Positions 51,130-60,285 are shown, numbered from the stretch's first letter. The stretch is DNA of 64,000 bases from Calothrix sp. NIES-3974 (GCF_002368395.1 NZ_AP018254.1:4030001-4094000), one strand, 5' to 3'. The notes: generated by a model from the sequence alone, not told the origin. Program-made: numbers and translations.

Positions 51130-52629
51130 TTAAACCAAATAATCACCTAAACCATAGCGGTGATGAATATCTATAAGTTGGCTGGTGCAAGTGTCTGCAT
51201 TCACCGCAAGGTTAGCAAATTCAATTAAGCGACGTAATTCCTTTTTGAGTAAATTGCGTTCAAACTCAAAGGTTTGTCTATCCAGTTCTGGAGGCATCAC
51301 AATCATATCAAAAATCGTGGCATAATCCTTACCTGGATGGGGACGCAACACCCGACCACGACGTTGAATAAACTGACGGGGATTCGTGGAACTTGCAAGG
51401 ATGACTGCGGTTTGAATTGCGGGTATATCCACCCCTTCATCTAAACAACGAATTGCTACTAGTCCCTGTAATTCCCCTTGCTCAAACTGTTGCCGTAGGA
51501 TTTCGCGATCGCGTAATCTAGTTTCCGCCGTGTAGGTACTGACTCGATACCCCAATTCTGTCCCCAGGATCCGGGTGACTTCCTGCAACTGACGTAAATG
51601 TAAGTTGCCCCCTGGTTCTGGAGAACCATCACTACAGTAAAATAAGGTATGGGTAGTATGCCGTCTCTGTGCCATTAATTCCCGTAAAGCCACTAATTTA
51701 TTTTCGGCAACTCCAACCAAACGCGCGCGCTGTACCAGTAAAGTTGTCAAATCCTGACTGCGCTCCCAATCATCCATACTAACACTATCGCGATCGCGGG
51801 TTAACAGTATCCGACCAATTTTTTGGGTCAGTTTTGCATAGATCCGACTCTCCTCTGGAGTCAACTGGATAAATAGGGGATGATAATAATACGGAACTAA
51901 AGCCTGTTGAGCGATCGCGTCTGCTAAGGTTAATTCTGGCTGTAAAACCTCACCAAAATATTCAAATACCGATTGGGTTCCCTCCTCATCATAATGACGT
52001 TCCGGCGTTGCCGACAATCCTAACCGTAAACCAATCCTCCGGGGAAGGGACTCTTCTAACTTAGGTGTACCTAAATTATGCACCTCATCGCCAATAATTA
52101 AAGTTCGTTCCGGTAAATAGGGAATCTGGGACTGAAACCCCTGACTCAGCAAAGTTTGATTCGTCGTCACCACCGCTAAAAACCGTTGCGCATCGGTGCG
52201 GACATTATACAACTGGGTCGCTAACTCACTTTGCCAACTGCGTACCCCCTCAAACGCCAAAATTGGTCGCAAATTAAACCGTTGACACTCCCTCCCCCAC
52301 TGTGCCACCAAATGGCGAAACGGACAAACAATTATCACCACCTGCAACTGAATTTGCTGGTACAATTCACAGGCGATCGCTAAAGCTGTAATTGTCTTCC
52401 CGCTACCCGTGGCCATCTTCAATGTACCGCGTCCATTGTTACCAAACCAATTCGTCACCGCTTGACGCTGATAGGGTCGCAATTCCAACTCCCCAGGTAT
52501 TTGCGGACAACCCGTCACCGATTCCACTTGATAAAAACCCCGTGTTTCCCCAAGAAATGGAGGTTTTAAATTAAACACGGGTACTTTCTGTGGTTGATTT
52601 TGAGTTAGATACATTTTTGATTTAGACAC
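51130..52629 (-). CDS. DEAD/DEAH helicase, Dnd-type restriction enzyme family
   Basis: 499-aa superfamily 2 helicase. The Q-tip LELRPYQRQAVTNWFGNNG is followed by motif I KMATGSGKTITALAIACELY (near 75), motif II TLIIGDEVHNLGTPKLEES, motif III GLRLGLSATPERH, and in the second domain LVAIRCLDEGVDIPAIQTAV and FIQRRGRVLRPHPGKDYATI. The pattern fits the helicase family annotated as DNA phosphorothioation system restriction enzyme (inference from recollection). It stands 786 bp upstream of the dndD unit, same strand, and downstream of lexA. A general ERCC3/UvsW-like repair helicase is the alternative. Confidence 0.8.
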   Translation of the reverse strand: MSKSKMYLTQNQPQKVPVFNLKPPFLGETRGFYQVESVTGCPQIPGELELRPYQRQAVTNWFGNNGRGTLKMATGSGKTITALAIACELYQQIQLQVVIIVCPFRHLVAQWGRECQRFNLRPILAFEGVRSWQSELATQLYNVRTDAQRFLAVVTTNQTLLSQGFQSQIPYLPERTLIIGDEVHNLGTPKLEESLPRRIGLRLGLSATPERHYDEEGTQSVFEYFGEVLQPELTLADAIAQQALVPYYYHPLFIQLTPEESRIYAKLTQKIGRILLTRDRDSVSMDDWERSQDLTTLLVQRARLVGVAENKLVALRELMAQRRHTTHTLFYCSDGSPEPGGNLHLRQLQEVTRILGTELGYRVSTYTAETRLRDREILRQQFEQGELQGLVAIRCLDEGVDIPAIQTAVILASSTNPRQFIQRRGRVLRPHPGKDYATIFDMIVMPPELDRQTFEFERNLLKKELRRLIEFANLAVNADTCTSQLIDIHHRYGLGDYLV

Positions 52630-52733
52630 CCATTAAAGAATACAGGGGATAGGAGATAGTACATAAGTAATTAAGTTAATGGATTACTTATTTCCTTACC
52701 ATCCCCTGCTCCCTATTCCCGACTCCCGACTTC

Positions 52734-53339
52734 CTAATTATAATCTCGCCAAACGGCTACCAAAGAACCTTGTACATCCACATCCGTTGCAGGAACTTCA
52801 ATGGGTGTATACTTCCGGTTAGCTGGTTGCAGAGTAATGCGATCGCCGCTACGATAAAACCTTTTTAAAGTTGTACCATGTCCTTCCACCCTCGCAGCCA
52901 CAATTGTGCCATTCTTTAACAAATCGGGTTCGGAAACTGGACGCAAAAACACTAAATCGCCATCGGCTATCAAATCCTCAATCATACTGTCCCCATTCAC
53001 CCGCAAAGCATAGGTCTTTGGTGGTAAGGTCATATTCGTCAAATCAACGGTATCCACCGCATCGGTAAACGGTTCGATTAAACCTCCCGCAGCAATACTT
53101 CCTAACACCGGAACCCCATTTTTCGGAGGATGCAAAATCCGAATGGTTCTCGCTTTCCCCTCATGCCAATCAATATAACCCTTATTACGCAAATGCTCTA
53201 ATCGACTTTGAATCGGTGCTGGCGATTTTAATTTCATTGCCTGCATCATCTGACGAATTGATGGCGAATATCGATGCTCGCGAATATATTCAACCAACCA
53301 ATCGTATAACTCTTGTTGTGCTTGTGTTAACTTTTCCAT
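52734..53339 (-). CDS. lexA: LexA repressor
   Basis: Transcriptional repressor with a self-cleaving C-terminal domain, 201 aa. The winged helix (residues 1-65) has TQAQQELYDWLVEYIREHRY and PSIRQMMQAMKLKSPAPIQS. The cleavage site Ala84-Gly85 is present (GSIAAGGLIEP), as are the catalytic Ser118 (NGDSMIED) and Lys159 (GTTLKRFYR), so RecA-dependent self-cleavage should be possible. This differs from Synechocystis LexA, which lacks the cleavage residues and is not a classical SOS regulator. A candidate LexA box lies 37 bp upstream. It is not in the same transcript as the restriction helicase with certainty (105-bp gap, same strand). Confidence 0.95.
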   Translation of the reverse strand: MEKLTQAQQELYDWLVEYIREHRYSPSIRQMMQAMKLKSPAPIQSRLEHLRNKGYIDWHEGKARTIRILHPPKNGVPVLGSIAAGGLIEPFTDAVDTVDLTNMTLPPKTYALRVNGDSMIEDLIADGDLVFLRPVSEPDLLKNGTIVAARVEGHGTTLKRFYRSGDRITLQPANRKYTPIEVPATDVDVQGSLVAVWRDYN

Positions 53340-53375
53340 AATTGATTTGTAAGGAAGACAAAATACAAACCCCTA

Positions 53376-53389
53376 AAAACATTTGTACT
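53376..53389 (-). promoter_or_regulatory. Candidate LexA box upstream of lexA
   Basis: On the minus strand reads AGTACAAATGTTTT. It matches the cyanobacterial LexA box RGTACNNNDGTWCB at all but one fixed position (the C of the second half-site is T). Its position suggests autoregulation. Confidence 0.4.
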
Positions 53390-53629
53390 ACATAATTATC
53401 CTTACAGACCACTTATTGTTGGAGATTTTGAATCAAATTAACAAATTAAAAAAAGTGTGATTCATTGTGATTCATTAAGTGTTGGGTAGTTGACGGAATT
53501 GACAAGCCTACTCAAAAAATCTGTAAGGAAATAAATGTTAGTTAATGAGTTAGTTAATGATTTACTCATTGATTAATAGTTTATAGCAAAAGCAGTATTT
53601 ATGTTCTGAATTTGGGAAAAAGGGTGTAG

Positions 53630-53741
53630 ACCCGCATTTCTCACAAAACCCTAAAACTCATAGGAAATAGTCCGTGACGGGAGTAGAAGGAAAATCAATC
53701 CGTTACTCAAGGTTTACAACTTACTTGTGAGAAATCCCGGT
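53630..53741. mobile_element. MITE-like element (ATTTCYCACAA type), copy C
   Basis: Left end ACCCGCATTTCTCACAA and right end TTGTGAGAAATCCCGGT are inverted repeats with one mismatch. The inside contains GGAAAATCAATCCGTTACTC then AAGGTTTACAACTTAC. 112 bp in total. Confidence 0.8.
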
Positions 53742-53838
53742 AGGGACGACCCGTCGGGTCATTTCTACAGGGAGTCGGGGGAGCAGGGGAAATCAGTAAT
53801 CAATGATCTGAATACCGATCTCCTGTATTCTCTCTCCC

Positions 53839-55491
53839 CTATTCACCCTGTGGTGACTGATGAACTTGGGTAGCACGTAGCATTTGTGTCATCTGTCCTA
53901 GGGAGTATTGAAGTTGGGTTCCAGCATCAACAGCGACCCAGCCATTGGGGGTGAGTTGACGGACTTCAAAATGGAGGTGGGGTCCGGTGGAAGTACCGGT
54001 GTTACCAACAAGACCAATAATTGCCCCTTGTTGCACCCATTGTCCTGGTTGGACAAAAATTTGGGACATGTGGCCGTAAAGGGTTTGCTGGGCGTTATTA
54101 TGGTTGATGGTGACGGTTAAGCCGTAACCACTGACATAATCAGCGATTTCCACCTGTCCGTTAGCAGCTGCAACGATGGGTGTACCGATGGGAGCGCCGA
54201 TATCAGTACCGGAGTGAAAACGGCGATCGCCAGTGATGGGGTGAGTTCGCCAACCGAATAAAGATGTGATCGGTGCGGGAATGGATAGGGGGAAAATAAT
54301 ACCTGTGGGGTTATTTGCGATTGTGCCTAGACGCGCAGTGTAGGTAATTTGGGGCAATGCGGAGGCTAGGGGGATATCGTATGTCACCTGACTTGGACGG
54401 GGTGCAGTCAATGTGGCATTGATGGGTAGCGGTAGTATTCCCCCTTTAGGAGCAATGGGTGTGGAACTGACGGTGGTTTCGGGTGTGGGGATGAAACTAC
54501 TGGGTGCGGGGATGAAGCGATTGGGGTTATGCTTAGTAACTGGTTGCTCTGGACGCACAGGTTGATGTCTGAGCCGTTGTGGTGTGTAGGGGATGATTTC
54601 CCTGGGTTTATTGACCGCAATGGTTGCAGACCGGGTTCTGCTGAGGGCAACTTGACGGGGATGAATCGGATTATCTGTTGCAACTCGCACATTTTCGCTT
54701 TTACGTATCCACGTGGGTGGAAGATTATTTTTCTGAGTAGGTGCGGGTTTGGTGGTGTTAGCAACCACTGGTACTTTTCCACAAAGACTGGAATTTGCGC
54801 CGAGAACCCGACATTCACCGGAACGCGATCGCACAACAACTGGAGTGGCTCGATCTAGATGGGTGTCGGGCTTAATTTTATACTCAGTGGGGTCGAGATA
54901 GACGTTATTGTAATCCCTGGTTGATTCCCTATTGCTGCTAACTGGATTATTTTCACCATCAGCATGAGGATTTTCTCTTAAGGACCTGATTACTGGTGCT
55001 GATTGTGGCTGACCTGCATTCCCAGAAATTCGTGAAGTTTCCGGCTTGACGTTGCGTGTATCATGATTTCCCGTCACTGCTAAGGATGGTAGGGGACGAG
55101 ATGGGGCAGTATTTTTTGGTTGTTGGGGAGACTGATTTACCAACCGTTCTCTCAATCTGGTGATGGGTTTTTGTGGCTGTGTAGCGGTATTTTGATTAAG
55201 TCGCTCCCGTAAACGCGTCCGTCTTTGGGAAAACTCCACCTGGGGATTGCTAGCTTCTGGTGTTGTTTTCTTGAGCCGTTCTATCGAGGGTGATGGAACT
55301 GGTTTGCTATTGACCGGCTGAACGTTTTCTGTGGTGGGTACAATATTATCAATAGCGGCTTCCGTTTGAGCATAGACAAAACCACTACTCAGTAAACTGA
55401 AACTACCCAACCAACAAAGTCCTTGAGCAGGTATACTTCGCTTGTATCCTGAGAGTGATTGATGACGAGTCGATTTGTGTTCTTGGGTCAT
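53839..55491 (-). CDS. M23/LytM-family peptidase (secreted)
   Basis: 550-aa exported protein. The N-terminus has a basic stretch then a hydrophobic segment (GLCWLGSFSLLSSGFVYAQT), a signal peptide with cleavage after YAQ or nearby. Residues about 40-400 are a low-complexity, Pro/Arg/Thr-rich linker (TRLRERLNQNTATQPQKPIT, twice LRERL-type repeats). The LytM domain is at about 405-525: FGWRTHPITGDRRFHSGTDI gives the H-x3-D zinc ligands and GPHLHFEVRQ gives the HxH motif. Probably cleaves peptidoglycan cross-links or acts as a hydrolase activator in division or septal remodelling. Confidence 0.92.
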   Translation of the reverse strand: MTQEHKSTRHQSLSGYKRSIPAQGLCWLGSFSLLSSGFVYAQTEAAIDNIVPTTENVQPVNSKPVPSPSIERLKKTTPEASNPQVEFSQRRTRLRERLNQNTATQPQKPITRLRERLVNQSPQQPKNTAPSRPLPSLAVTGNHDTRNVKPETSRISGNAGQPQSAPVIRSLRENPHADGENNPVSSNRESTRDYNNVYLDPTEYKIKPDTHLDRATPVVVRSRSGECRVLGANSSLCGKVPVVANTTKPAPTQKNNLPPTWIRKSENVRVATDNPIHPRQVALSRTRSATIAVNKPREIIPYTPQRLRHQPVRPEQPVTKHNPNRFIPAPSSFIPTPETTVSSTPIAPKGGILPLPINATLTAPRPSQVTYDIPLASALPQITYTARLGTIANNPTGIIFPLSIPAPITSLFGWRTHPITGDRRFHSGTDIGAPIGTPIVAAANGQVEIADYVSGYGLTVTINHNNAQQTLYGHMSQIFVQPGQWVQQGAIIGLVGNTGTSTGPHLHFEVRQLTPNGWVAVDAGTQLQYSLGQMTQMLRATQVHQSPQGE

Positions 55492-55663
55492 TGTTCAACC
55501 GTTATTTTGTCTAAAAAACTTCTGAAGATGATGGATAGGTAGCCATTTGAGGTTCGGAAATTCCCATTGTTGAGGGTTGACTGTTAACCGTTAACCGTCA
55601 AAAAAGCTTACCAACCCAGCCATCAATCCCAAAAAATAAATATATGGAATTGTTTAGTTTGAT

Positions 55664-56527
55664 TCAATTTGTGGGTTTGGCATAACCCAAACTGATTGTA
55701 CCTGGATCTAGGAAAATTTCTCGTAAATTTACTGATTTAGATTCAGATGCAGTGATGCGAACATGGAGACAACCCTTGGCAGTGACACCAATAATAGTGC
55801 CAACAGAATTATCCACATACACCTGTTCCCCCATATTGCGGAAAAATTTGAGATAGCGCGGTAACAGCATACTCACTCCTTCCGAAAAAAGGCAAGTCAA
55901 ACCAGCCTCGATACCCGCTAAAACCTCAGCTATCAATGCTTCCAGACTGTTTATTTGAATTTTTGCTGAATTTTTGATATCCCTAGAATCATCGTCCGGA
56001 GAGTTGAGCCACTGATATAAATTAATTCCCGTTTCCGGTACAGGATTCTGCCAATTAATCCCAACTCCGACCACTGCACGGGTGATTTTTTCTCCCCCAA
56101 TCCTGGTTTCGGTCAAAATACCGCCCAGTTTACATCCTTGTAAAATTAAATCATTAGGCCATTTCAATTGCAAGGGGATACCACAACTTTGCAACTGGTG
56201 GGCAATACCCCAGGCTGTTGCCAAGGTCAACTGGTAGCTATCGGTTGCGGGAATCGGAGGTAAATTATTTTCTGGAGAAGATTGATAAATTAACATTGAC
56301 AGATACAACCCCCCAGGTAAGGAACTCCATGTTCTACCCCATTGTCCACGACCGGAATTTTGTTGTTGAGCAATCACCGTAGTCCCGATATTTGCACCGG
56401 AATCAGCTAATTCCCAAGCAATTTGATTCGTGGATTCAACGCAGGAAAATGTATGTAGGGAAACATCCAAAAAACGGTGTTGACGGAGAAGATGGAAGCG
56501 AGATTCAATTTGCTGCAAATCAAGCAT
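55664..56527 (-). CDS. birA: Biotin-[acetyl-CoA-carboxylase] ligase
   Basis: Attaches biotin to the biotin carboxyl carrier protein, 287 aa, single catalytic domain without the N-terminal HTH of Escherichia coli BirA, so it should not be a repressor. The biotin-AMP loop is NSGRGQWGRTWSSLPGGLYL, and the preceding LHTFSCVESTNQIAWELADS matches the usual start. Further conserved segments are PLQLKWPNDLILQGCKLGGI, the linked LTETRIGG and VVGVGINWQNP. The C-terminal SH3-like part ends SVNLREIFLDPG. Confidence 0.95.
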   Translation of the reverse strand: MLDLQQIESRFHLLRQHRFLDVSLHTFSCVESTNQIAWELADSGANIGTTVIAQQQNSGRGQWGRTWSSLPGGLYLSMLIYQSSPENNLPPIPATDSYQLTLATAWGIAHQLQSCGIPLQLKWPNDLILQGCKLGGILTETRIGGEKITRAVVGVGINWQNPVPETGINLYQWLNSPDDDSRDIKNSAKIQINSLEALIAEVLAGIEAGLTCLFSEGVSMLLPRYLKFFRNMGEQVYVDNSVGTIIGVTAKGCLHVRITASESKSVNLREIFLDPGTISLGYAKPTN

Positions 56528-56624
56528 ATTTTATGATTTTTACGGGGGAACATGTATTTAGTCGGATGGACATGTAAAATCTTGACCTGAAAGCTAGTGT
56601 TGTAGAGTAGGGAAAAACCACTTT

Positions 56625-56740
56625 CCCCGCATTTCTCACAAAACCCTAAAACTCATGGGGAATAGGGAGTAGGGATAGTCCGTATCAGGAAAATCAATCC
56701 GTTACTCAAGGCTTACAACTTACTCGCTCAAAATCCAGGT
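56625..56740. mobile_element. MITE-like element (ATTTCYCACAA type), copy D, decayed right end
   Basis: Left end CCCCGCATTTCTCACAAA matches copy C. The inside shares CCTAAAACTCATGGGGAATA and GGAAAATCAATCCGTTACTC then AAGGCTTACAACTTACT. The right end CGCTCAAAATCCAGGT no longer pairs well. Confidence 0.7.
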
Positions 56741-57136
56741 TTCATCTGTTTTGGTGTCAGGATTACATGTTGGCTACTCAGTGAAGTTTTAGCCAGAACC
56801 AACATAGCAGCTATTGAACTCAATGGGAAACAGTCGGTGAAAACTTTCGCTTTCCGTATACTTTATCAATAGAGATGGATCTAGATACCATTGCACTATT
56901 GCTGACAATTTAAGCTTATTAGTCTTTTGTCAATAAGTAATAATGCTCAAAATATTGTCAAAATCTGGATGAATAAACATGATGTTGAAGGATGCGATCG
57001 CTAAATTTTCAATGCATAATTGATTCTGGCGCGGAAAATCCAGTGTAAAGGTGAATTTAAAACTTCTCCTTCACCCCACTTTTAAGGATAATTACGAGTT
57101 GACAAAACTAATTTCACCTTAACTTGTCACGAATAC

Positions 57137-57232
57137 CATTGCACTCAAATTTTGATACATTTTCTTCCCCTGCTCCCGAAAGCTTCCCGTCAGGTATCAA
57201 ATCCAAAGTAAAACGGCATCAGAAGTGCCTTG
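57137..57232 (+). repeat. Dispersed repeat, copy 2
   Basis: Begins ATTGCACTCAAATTTTGATA, then TTCTTCCCCTGCTCCC and CCCGTCAGGTATCAA; about 85 percent alike by eye to 9821-9920 but without the 16-bp tandem duplication. Confidence 0.7.
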
Positions 57233-57733
57233 AAAACCCAAAAAGACAATATATCAACACTTTTGCGAAGTGATATGGGGTTCTCCTGGCAAAACCTACC
57301 AAAAAATGTTAAATGCTAATACCCAGAATATCCTCCAATGCGGGGTAAAACCCATAGCCCTTTTTGTTTCAAAGACTTACGGTGAGCGGCTTACACCCCT
57401 ATAGGTGATTATCATTCTCATACATTAGGGTCTATTAGTCCCTTGAAGCCTCATACCAATACTAACAGAAACCCTTATAATTAATCAACCCTTTTTTAGA
57501 CTTTTTGGAATTGAATTCCAAGTTGAGATAAATCAAGTTGGCTCTGGTTTATTTGAGGTGATAAATATCTAGATTGAACTTGATTGTTGTAATTGCAAGG
57601 GTACATTTACCATTACAAAGCTTCCCATCAGGCATCAAATCTCAAGTAAAGCGCTATGAGCGATCGCGCAAATTATCCATTCCCAGAACCCAGGACTAAA
57701 GATACTGACTAGATTTAATTTAAACTCCCATAT

Positions 57734-57948
57734 CCTCAGAGGATGTTTCTCAAGTATTAATTATCACTATTGTGACCATCGTCCTGACCCTGGAGATGGG
57801 GTTATCAAGCGGATTTTTCCTTCGAGAGTACAGACGAGACATGTCGCGTTTCTCCCTATTGCCGTACAGACGCGACATGTCGCGTCTCTTCCTGCTCCCA
57901 AAAACGATAATTCAAGTATTAGAAATGACTTTTTCAACAACCTCTTAA
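57734..57948. mobile_element. MITE-like element (GAGGATGTTT type), copy 3
   Basis: Left end CCTCAGAGGATGTTTCTCAA and right end TGACTTTTTCAACAACCTCT are imperfect inverted repeats. The inside has two AGACG hairpins: 57831-57851 (decayed) and 57868-57887 (perfect AGACGCGACATGTCGCGTCT). Confidence 0.65.
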
Positions 57949-57954
57949 ACAAAG

Positions 57955-58854
57955 CTACAAATTTTGTACCCATTCCCGTATTAACTGATTAACCACTTCT
58001 GGGACTTCATCGTGGGGACAGTGACCTGCATTGACAAAATGCTCAGTTAGGTCTGGATAATAGGTTTTGAATTGCTCTGAGCGAAGACGGGAATTCATCC
58101 ACGGATCACCTTCTCCCCAAATTAACATTAATGGTAGTGTTAATTGTTTGAGCAAAATATCAACTTTTTCTCCCTGTCGGTTGCTAAATAAACCTGAAAA
58201 GACATCAAATGCACCGACATCACAGGAAGGACGATGGATATCCGCAACTAATTCATCGGTAATTGCAGAGTGGTCAAGATAAACTTTTTTCAAAGTCCGA
58301 CGAATTACCCAGGGATTACGCAGGTATTGAAATAATAAATATTGGGAAATCCGCCGTTGAAACACCCATTTTGCGCTATTGCCAATAAGTTTCTGAATTA
58401 GTGTCGGATTGGGTCTAACTTGGTTGGGAGGTGCGCTAAATGGCCCCGCACTATTGAGTAAAATAACACCTTTTGCCGCTTCTGGACATTGAGCCGCTAA
58501 ACATAAACTTGCATAGCCACCCAGAGAATTTCCAGCTAATACCGCAGGTTCGCCAATAATTTGGGTAATAAAATCATACAGTTGGTCTCGCCATAAATCC
58601 CCACCATATTCTAGCTTTGGTTTAGCAGACCTGCCATACCCCAACAAATCTATGGCGTAAACGGCAAAATCATTTTGTAAACCATGAATATTTTTACGCC
58701 AGTGGTCAGTCGATGCTCCGAAGCCATGCACCAGTAGCAACGGTGGGTGAGTAAGTTGTTTATTTCCGGCTGGGACATAGTAAATATTATGACCTCGCCA
58801 TTGCCAGTATTCTCCAGGGATTGTGGGGATAGAGGTTGGTTTGATGGTCTGCAT
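57955..58854 (-). CDS. Alpha/beta-fold hydrolase
   Basis: 299-aa alpha/beta hydrolase with no signal peptide. The oxyanion motif is LLLVHGFGASTDHWRKNI (near 40), the nucleophile elbow AVLAGNSLGGYASLCLAAQC (Ser near 115), the acid region LPLMLIWGEGDPWMNSRL (near 245), and the catalytic His in HFVNAGHCPHDEVPE (near 277). This layout is common in cyanobacteria and plastids, where related proteins include pheophytinase-like esterases, but the lid region gives no substrate. Its 3' end abuts a MITE-like element. Confidence 0.88.
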   Translation of the reverse strand: MQTIKPTSIPTIPGEYWQWRGHNIYYVPAGNKQLTHPPLLLVHGFGASTDHWRKNIHGLQNDFAVYAIDLLGYGRSAKPKLEYGGDLWRDQLYDFITQIIGEPAVLAGNSLGGYASLCLAAQCPEAAKGVILLNSAGPFSAPPNQVRPNPTLIQKLIGNSAKWVFQRRISQYLLFQYLRNPWVIRRTLKKVYLDHSAITDELVADIHRPSCDVGAFDVFSGLFSNRQGEKVDILLKQLTLPLMLIWGEGDPWMNSRLRSEQFKTYYPDLTEHFVNAGHCPHDEVPEVVNQLIREWVQNL

Positions 58855-58977
58855 TTTACAAAGATATATTAAGCCATTTTTAATAATGGTAAAGCATCTT
58901 TGTTGTAAAGGTAATCTCTGTAGGGGACAAAAGCTTGCAAAGTGTTATATTTCAATACTTGCAACCAGGATAAACTC

Positions 58978-59046
58978 AATGAAACTAGAATAATCAACGG
59001 TTACAGCCCCTGATATGTAGCAAGCATTAACGTAAACGATATAAAA
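58978..59046 (+). repeat. Dispersed repeat shared with 50615-50690
   Basis: The stretch from CAATGAAACTAGAATAATCA to AACGATATAAAACAT matches 50615-50690 with few changes (AATAATCAACGGTTA is common to both). It may be a fragment of the GAGGATGTTT-type elements. Confidence 0.6.
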
Positions 59047-59056
59047 CATATCCTAA

Positions 59057-59185
59057 CAATTTGACCTGGGAGCAGTAGGAATTAATTGCCGATTTGTCCC
59101 CCAGACAAAACCAGGTGGTCGTCCAAGAAAAGTAGCAATTTATGCAGTAGTAAATGGGATTATGTACGTACTTTGTCAAGGGTAA
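59057..59185 (+). pseudogene. IS5-family transposase N-terminal remnant
   Basis: One reading frame gives VPQTKPGGRPRKVAIYAVVN then GIMYVLCQG and a stop. This resembles the DUF4096 start of IS5-type transposases (consensus PPAKPGGRPR...VVNAIFYVLRSGCQW). There is no start codon and nothing of the catalytic part follows, so it is a fragment of about 40 codons. It directly follows the dispersed repeat at 58978. Confidence 0.6.
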
Positions 59186-59280
59186 GTCTTCAAAACAATA
59201 CAAGAATACTTAATAAACATATTAAAGTCCCATATCCTCACCCCTCCCCGCTCCTACCTCCTGTATTCTATCTCCTTATC

Positions 59281-60285
59281 CTACCCCTCCCCATGCCTTC
59301 GCTGATGCCATTTCCAGGCATGGGAAATAATATCATCCAGATTCGGGTACTTCGGTTCCCAACCGAGGATTTGTCGAGCTTTTTCACCGCTACCAATTAA
59401 AGCCGGGGGGTCTCCAGGACGGCGATCGCATGTTTTCACTGCAATCGGTTTTCCGGTAACGCGCTGGGCTGTTTCAATCACTTGTTTTACGGAAAAACCG
59501 TTGCCGTTACCCAAGTTAAATACGGCACTGGGAGAGTCTCTCAGTAAATATTCTAAACCCAAAACATGGGCATCCGCTAAATCACTGACATGAATATAAT
59601 CTCGAACACATGTACCATCAGGTGTATCGTAATCCGTACCAAAAATCGAGACAGAATCACGTTTTCCTAACGCTGTTTGTAACACTAACGGAATGATGTG
59701 GGTTTCTGGATTGTGGTCTTCCCCTAACAAACCATTGGGGTCTGCACCAGCAGCATTAAAGTAACGGAAGCGGACTGATTTTAAGCCATAGGCGGTGTCA
59801 AAATCGGTGAGAATACGTTCCACCATTAACTTGCTTGCACCGTAGGGATTAATCGGATTTTGGGGGTGGTCTTCAGGAATGGGCACAACTACGGGGACAC
59901 CGTAGGTTGCACAAGTTGAAGAAAATACAAATTTATTTACATTGGCAGCTAACATCGCTTCTAACAGCGTAATTGTACCGATAACGTTATTACGGTAATA
60001 TTTTGCCGGGTCAGATACGGATTCACCTACGTAGGCATAGGCGGAGAAATGCATGACAGCAGAGATATCACGGGTGCGAAAAACCTCATCCAGTAGACCA
60101 CGGTCATTAGTATCCCCGACTACCAATTCCGTCTGTAATACGGATTCAACCAGGTCACGATGTCCGTAAACGAGATTATCAAGAACTACCACATTGTACC
60201 CGGCTTTTTTCAGGGCAAGTACGGTATGGGAGCCGATATATCCAGCGCCTCCAGTGACAAGAATGGTAGGCTTTTGGGGCGACAT
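59281..60285 (-). CDS. galE: UDP-glucose 4-epimerase
   Basis: NAD-dependent short-chain epimerase interconverting UDP-glucose and UDP-galactose, 334 aa. The cofactor motif is ILVTGGAGYIGSHTVLALKK at the start. The catalytic Ser/Thr-Tyr-Lys is in FVFSSTCATYGVPV and PINPYGASKLMVERILTDF. The substrate segments are RYFNAAGADPNGLLGEDHNP and GTDYDTPDGTCVRDYIHVSD, and the C-terminal CDRRPGDPPALIGSGEKARQ is typical. It provides galactose for glycolipids and surface polysaccharide. No sugar operon surrounds it. Confidence 0.95.
   Translation of the reverse strand: MSPQKPTILVTGGAGYIGSHTVLALKKAGYNVVVLDNLVYGHRDLVESVLQTELVVGDTNDRGLLDEVFRTRDISAVMHFSAYAYVGESVSDPAKYYRNNVIGTITLLEAMLAANVNKFVFSSTCATYGVPVVVPIPEDHPQNPINPYGASKLMVERILTDFDTAYGLKSVRFRYFNAAGADPNGLLGEDHNPETHIIPLVLQTALGKRDSVSIFGTDYDTPDGTCVRDYIHVSDLADAHVLGLEYLLRDSPSAVFNLGNGNGFSVKQVIETAQRVTGKPIAVKTCDRRPGDPPALIGSGEKARQILGWEPKYPNLDDIISHAWKWHQRRHGEG

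Larger units (their letters stand above)
53340..53838. other. Non-coding spacer upstream of lexA
   Basis: No gene. Holds the LexA box candidate, an A+T-rich promoter-like region with a tandem GTTAATGAGTTA-type repeat (about 53534-53560), MITE copy C and a GGGACGACCCGTCGGGTC hairpin directly after it (about 53743-53760). Confidence 0.5.
56528..57954. other. Long repeat-rich spacer (1.4 kb)
   Basis: No gene supported. Contains MITE copy D (56625-56740), a dispersed repeat (57137-57232, partner of 9821-9920), a partial copy of it at 57608-57660 (CTTCCCATCAGGCATCAAAT), and a GAGGATGTTT-type element (57734-57948) that ends seven bases before the alpha/beta hydrolase stop codon. Confidence 0.6.
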
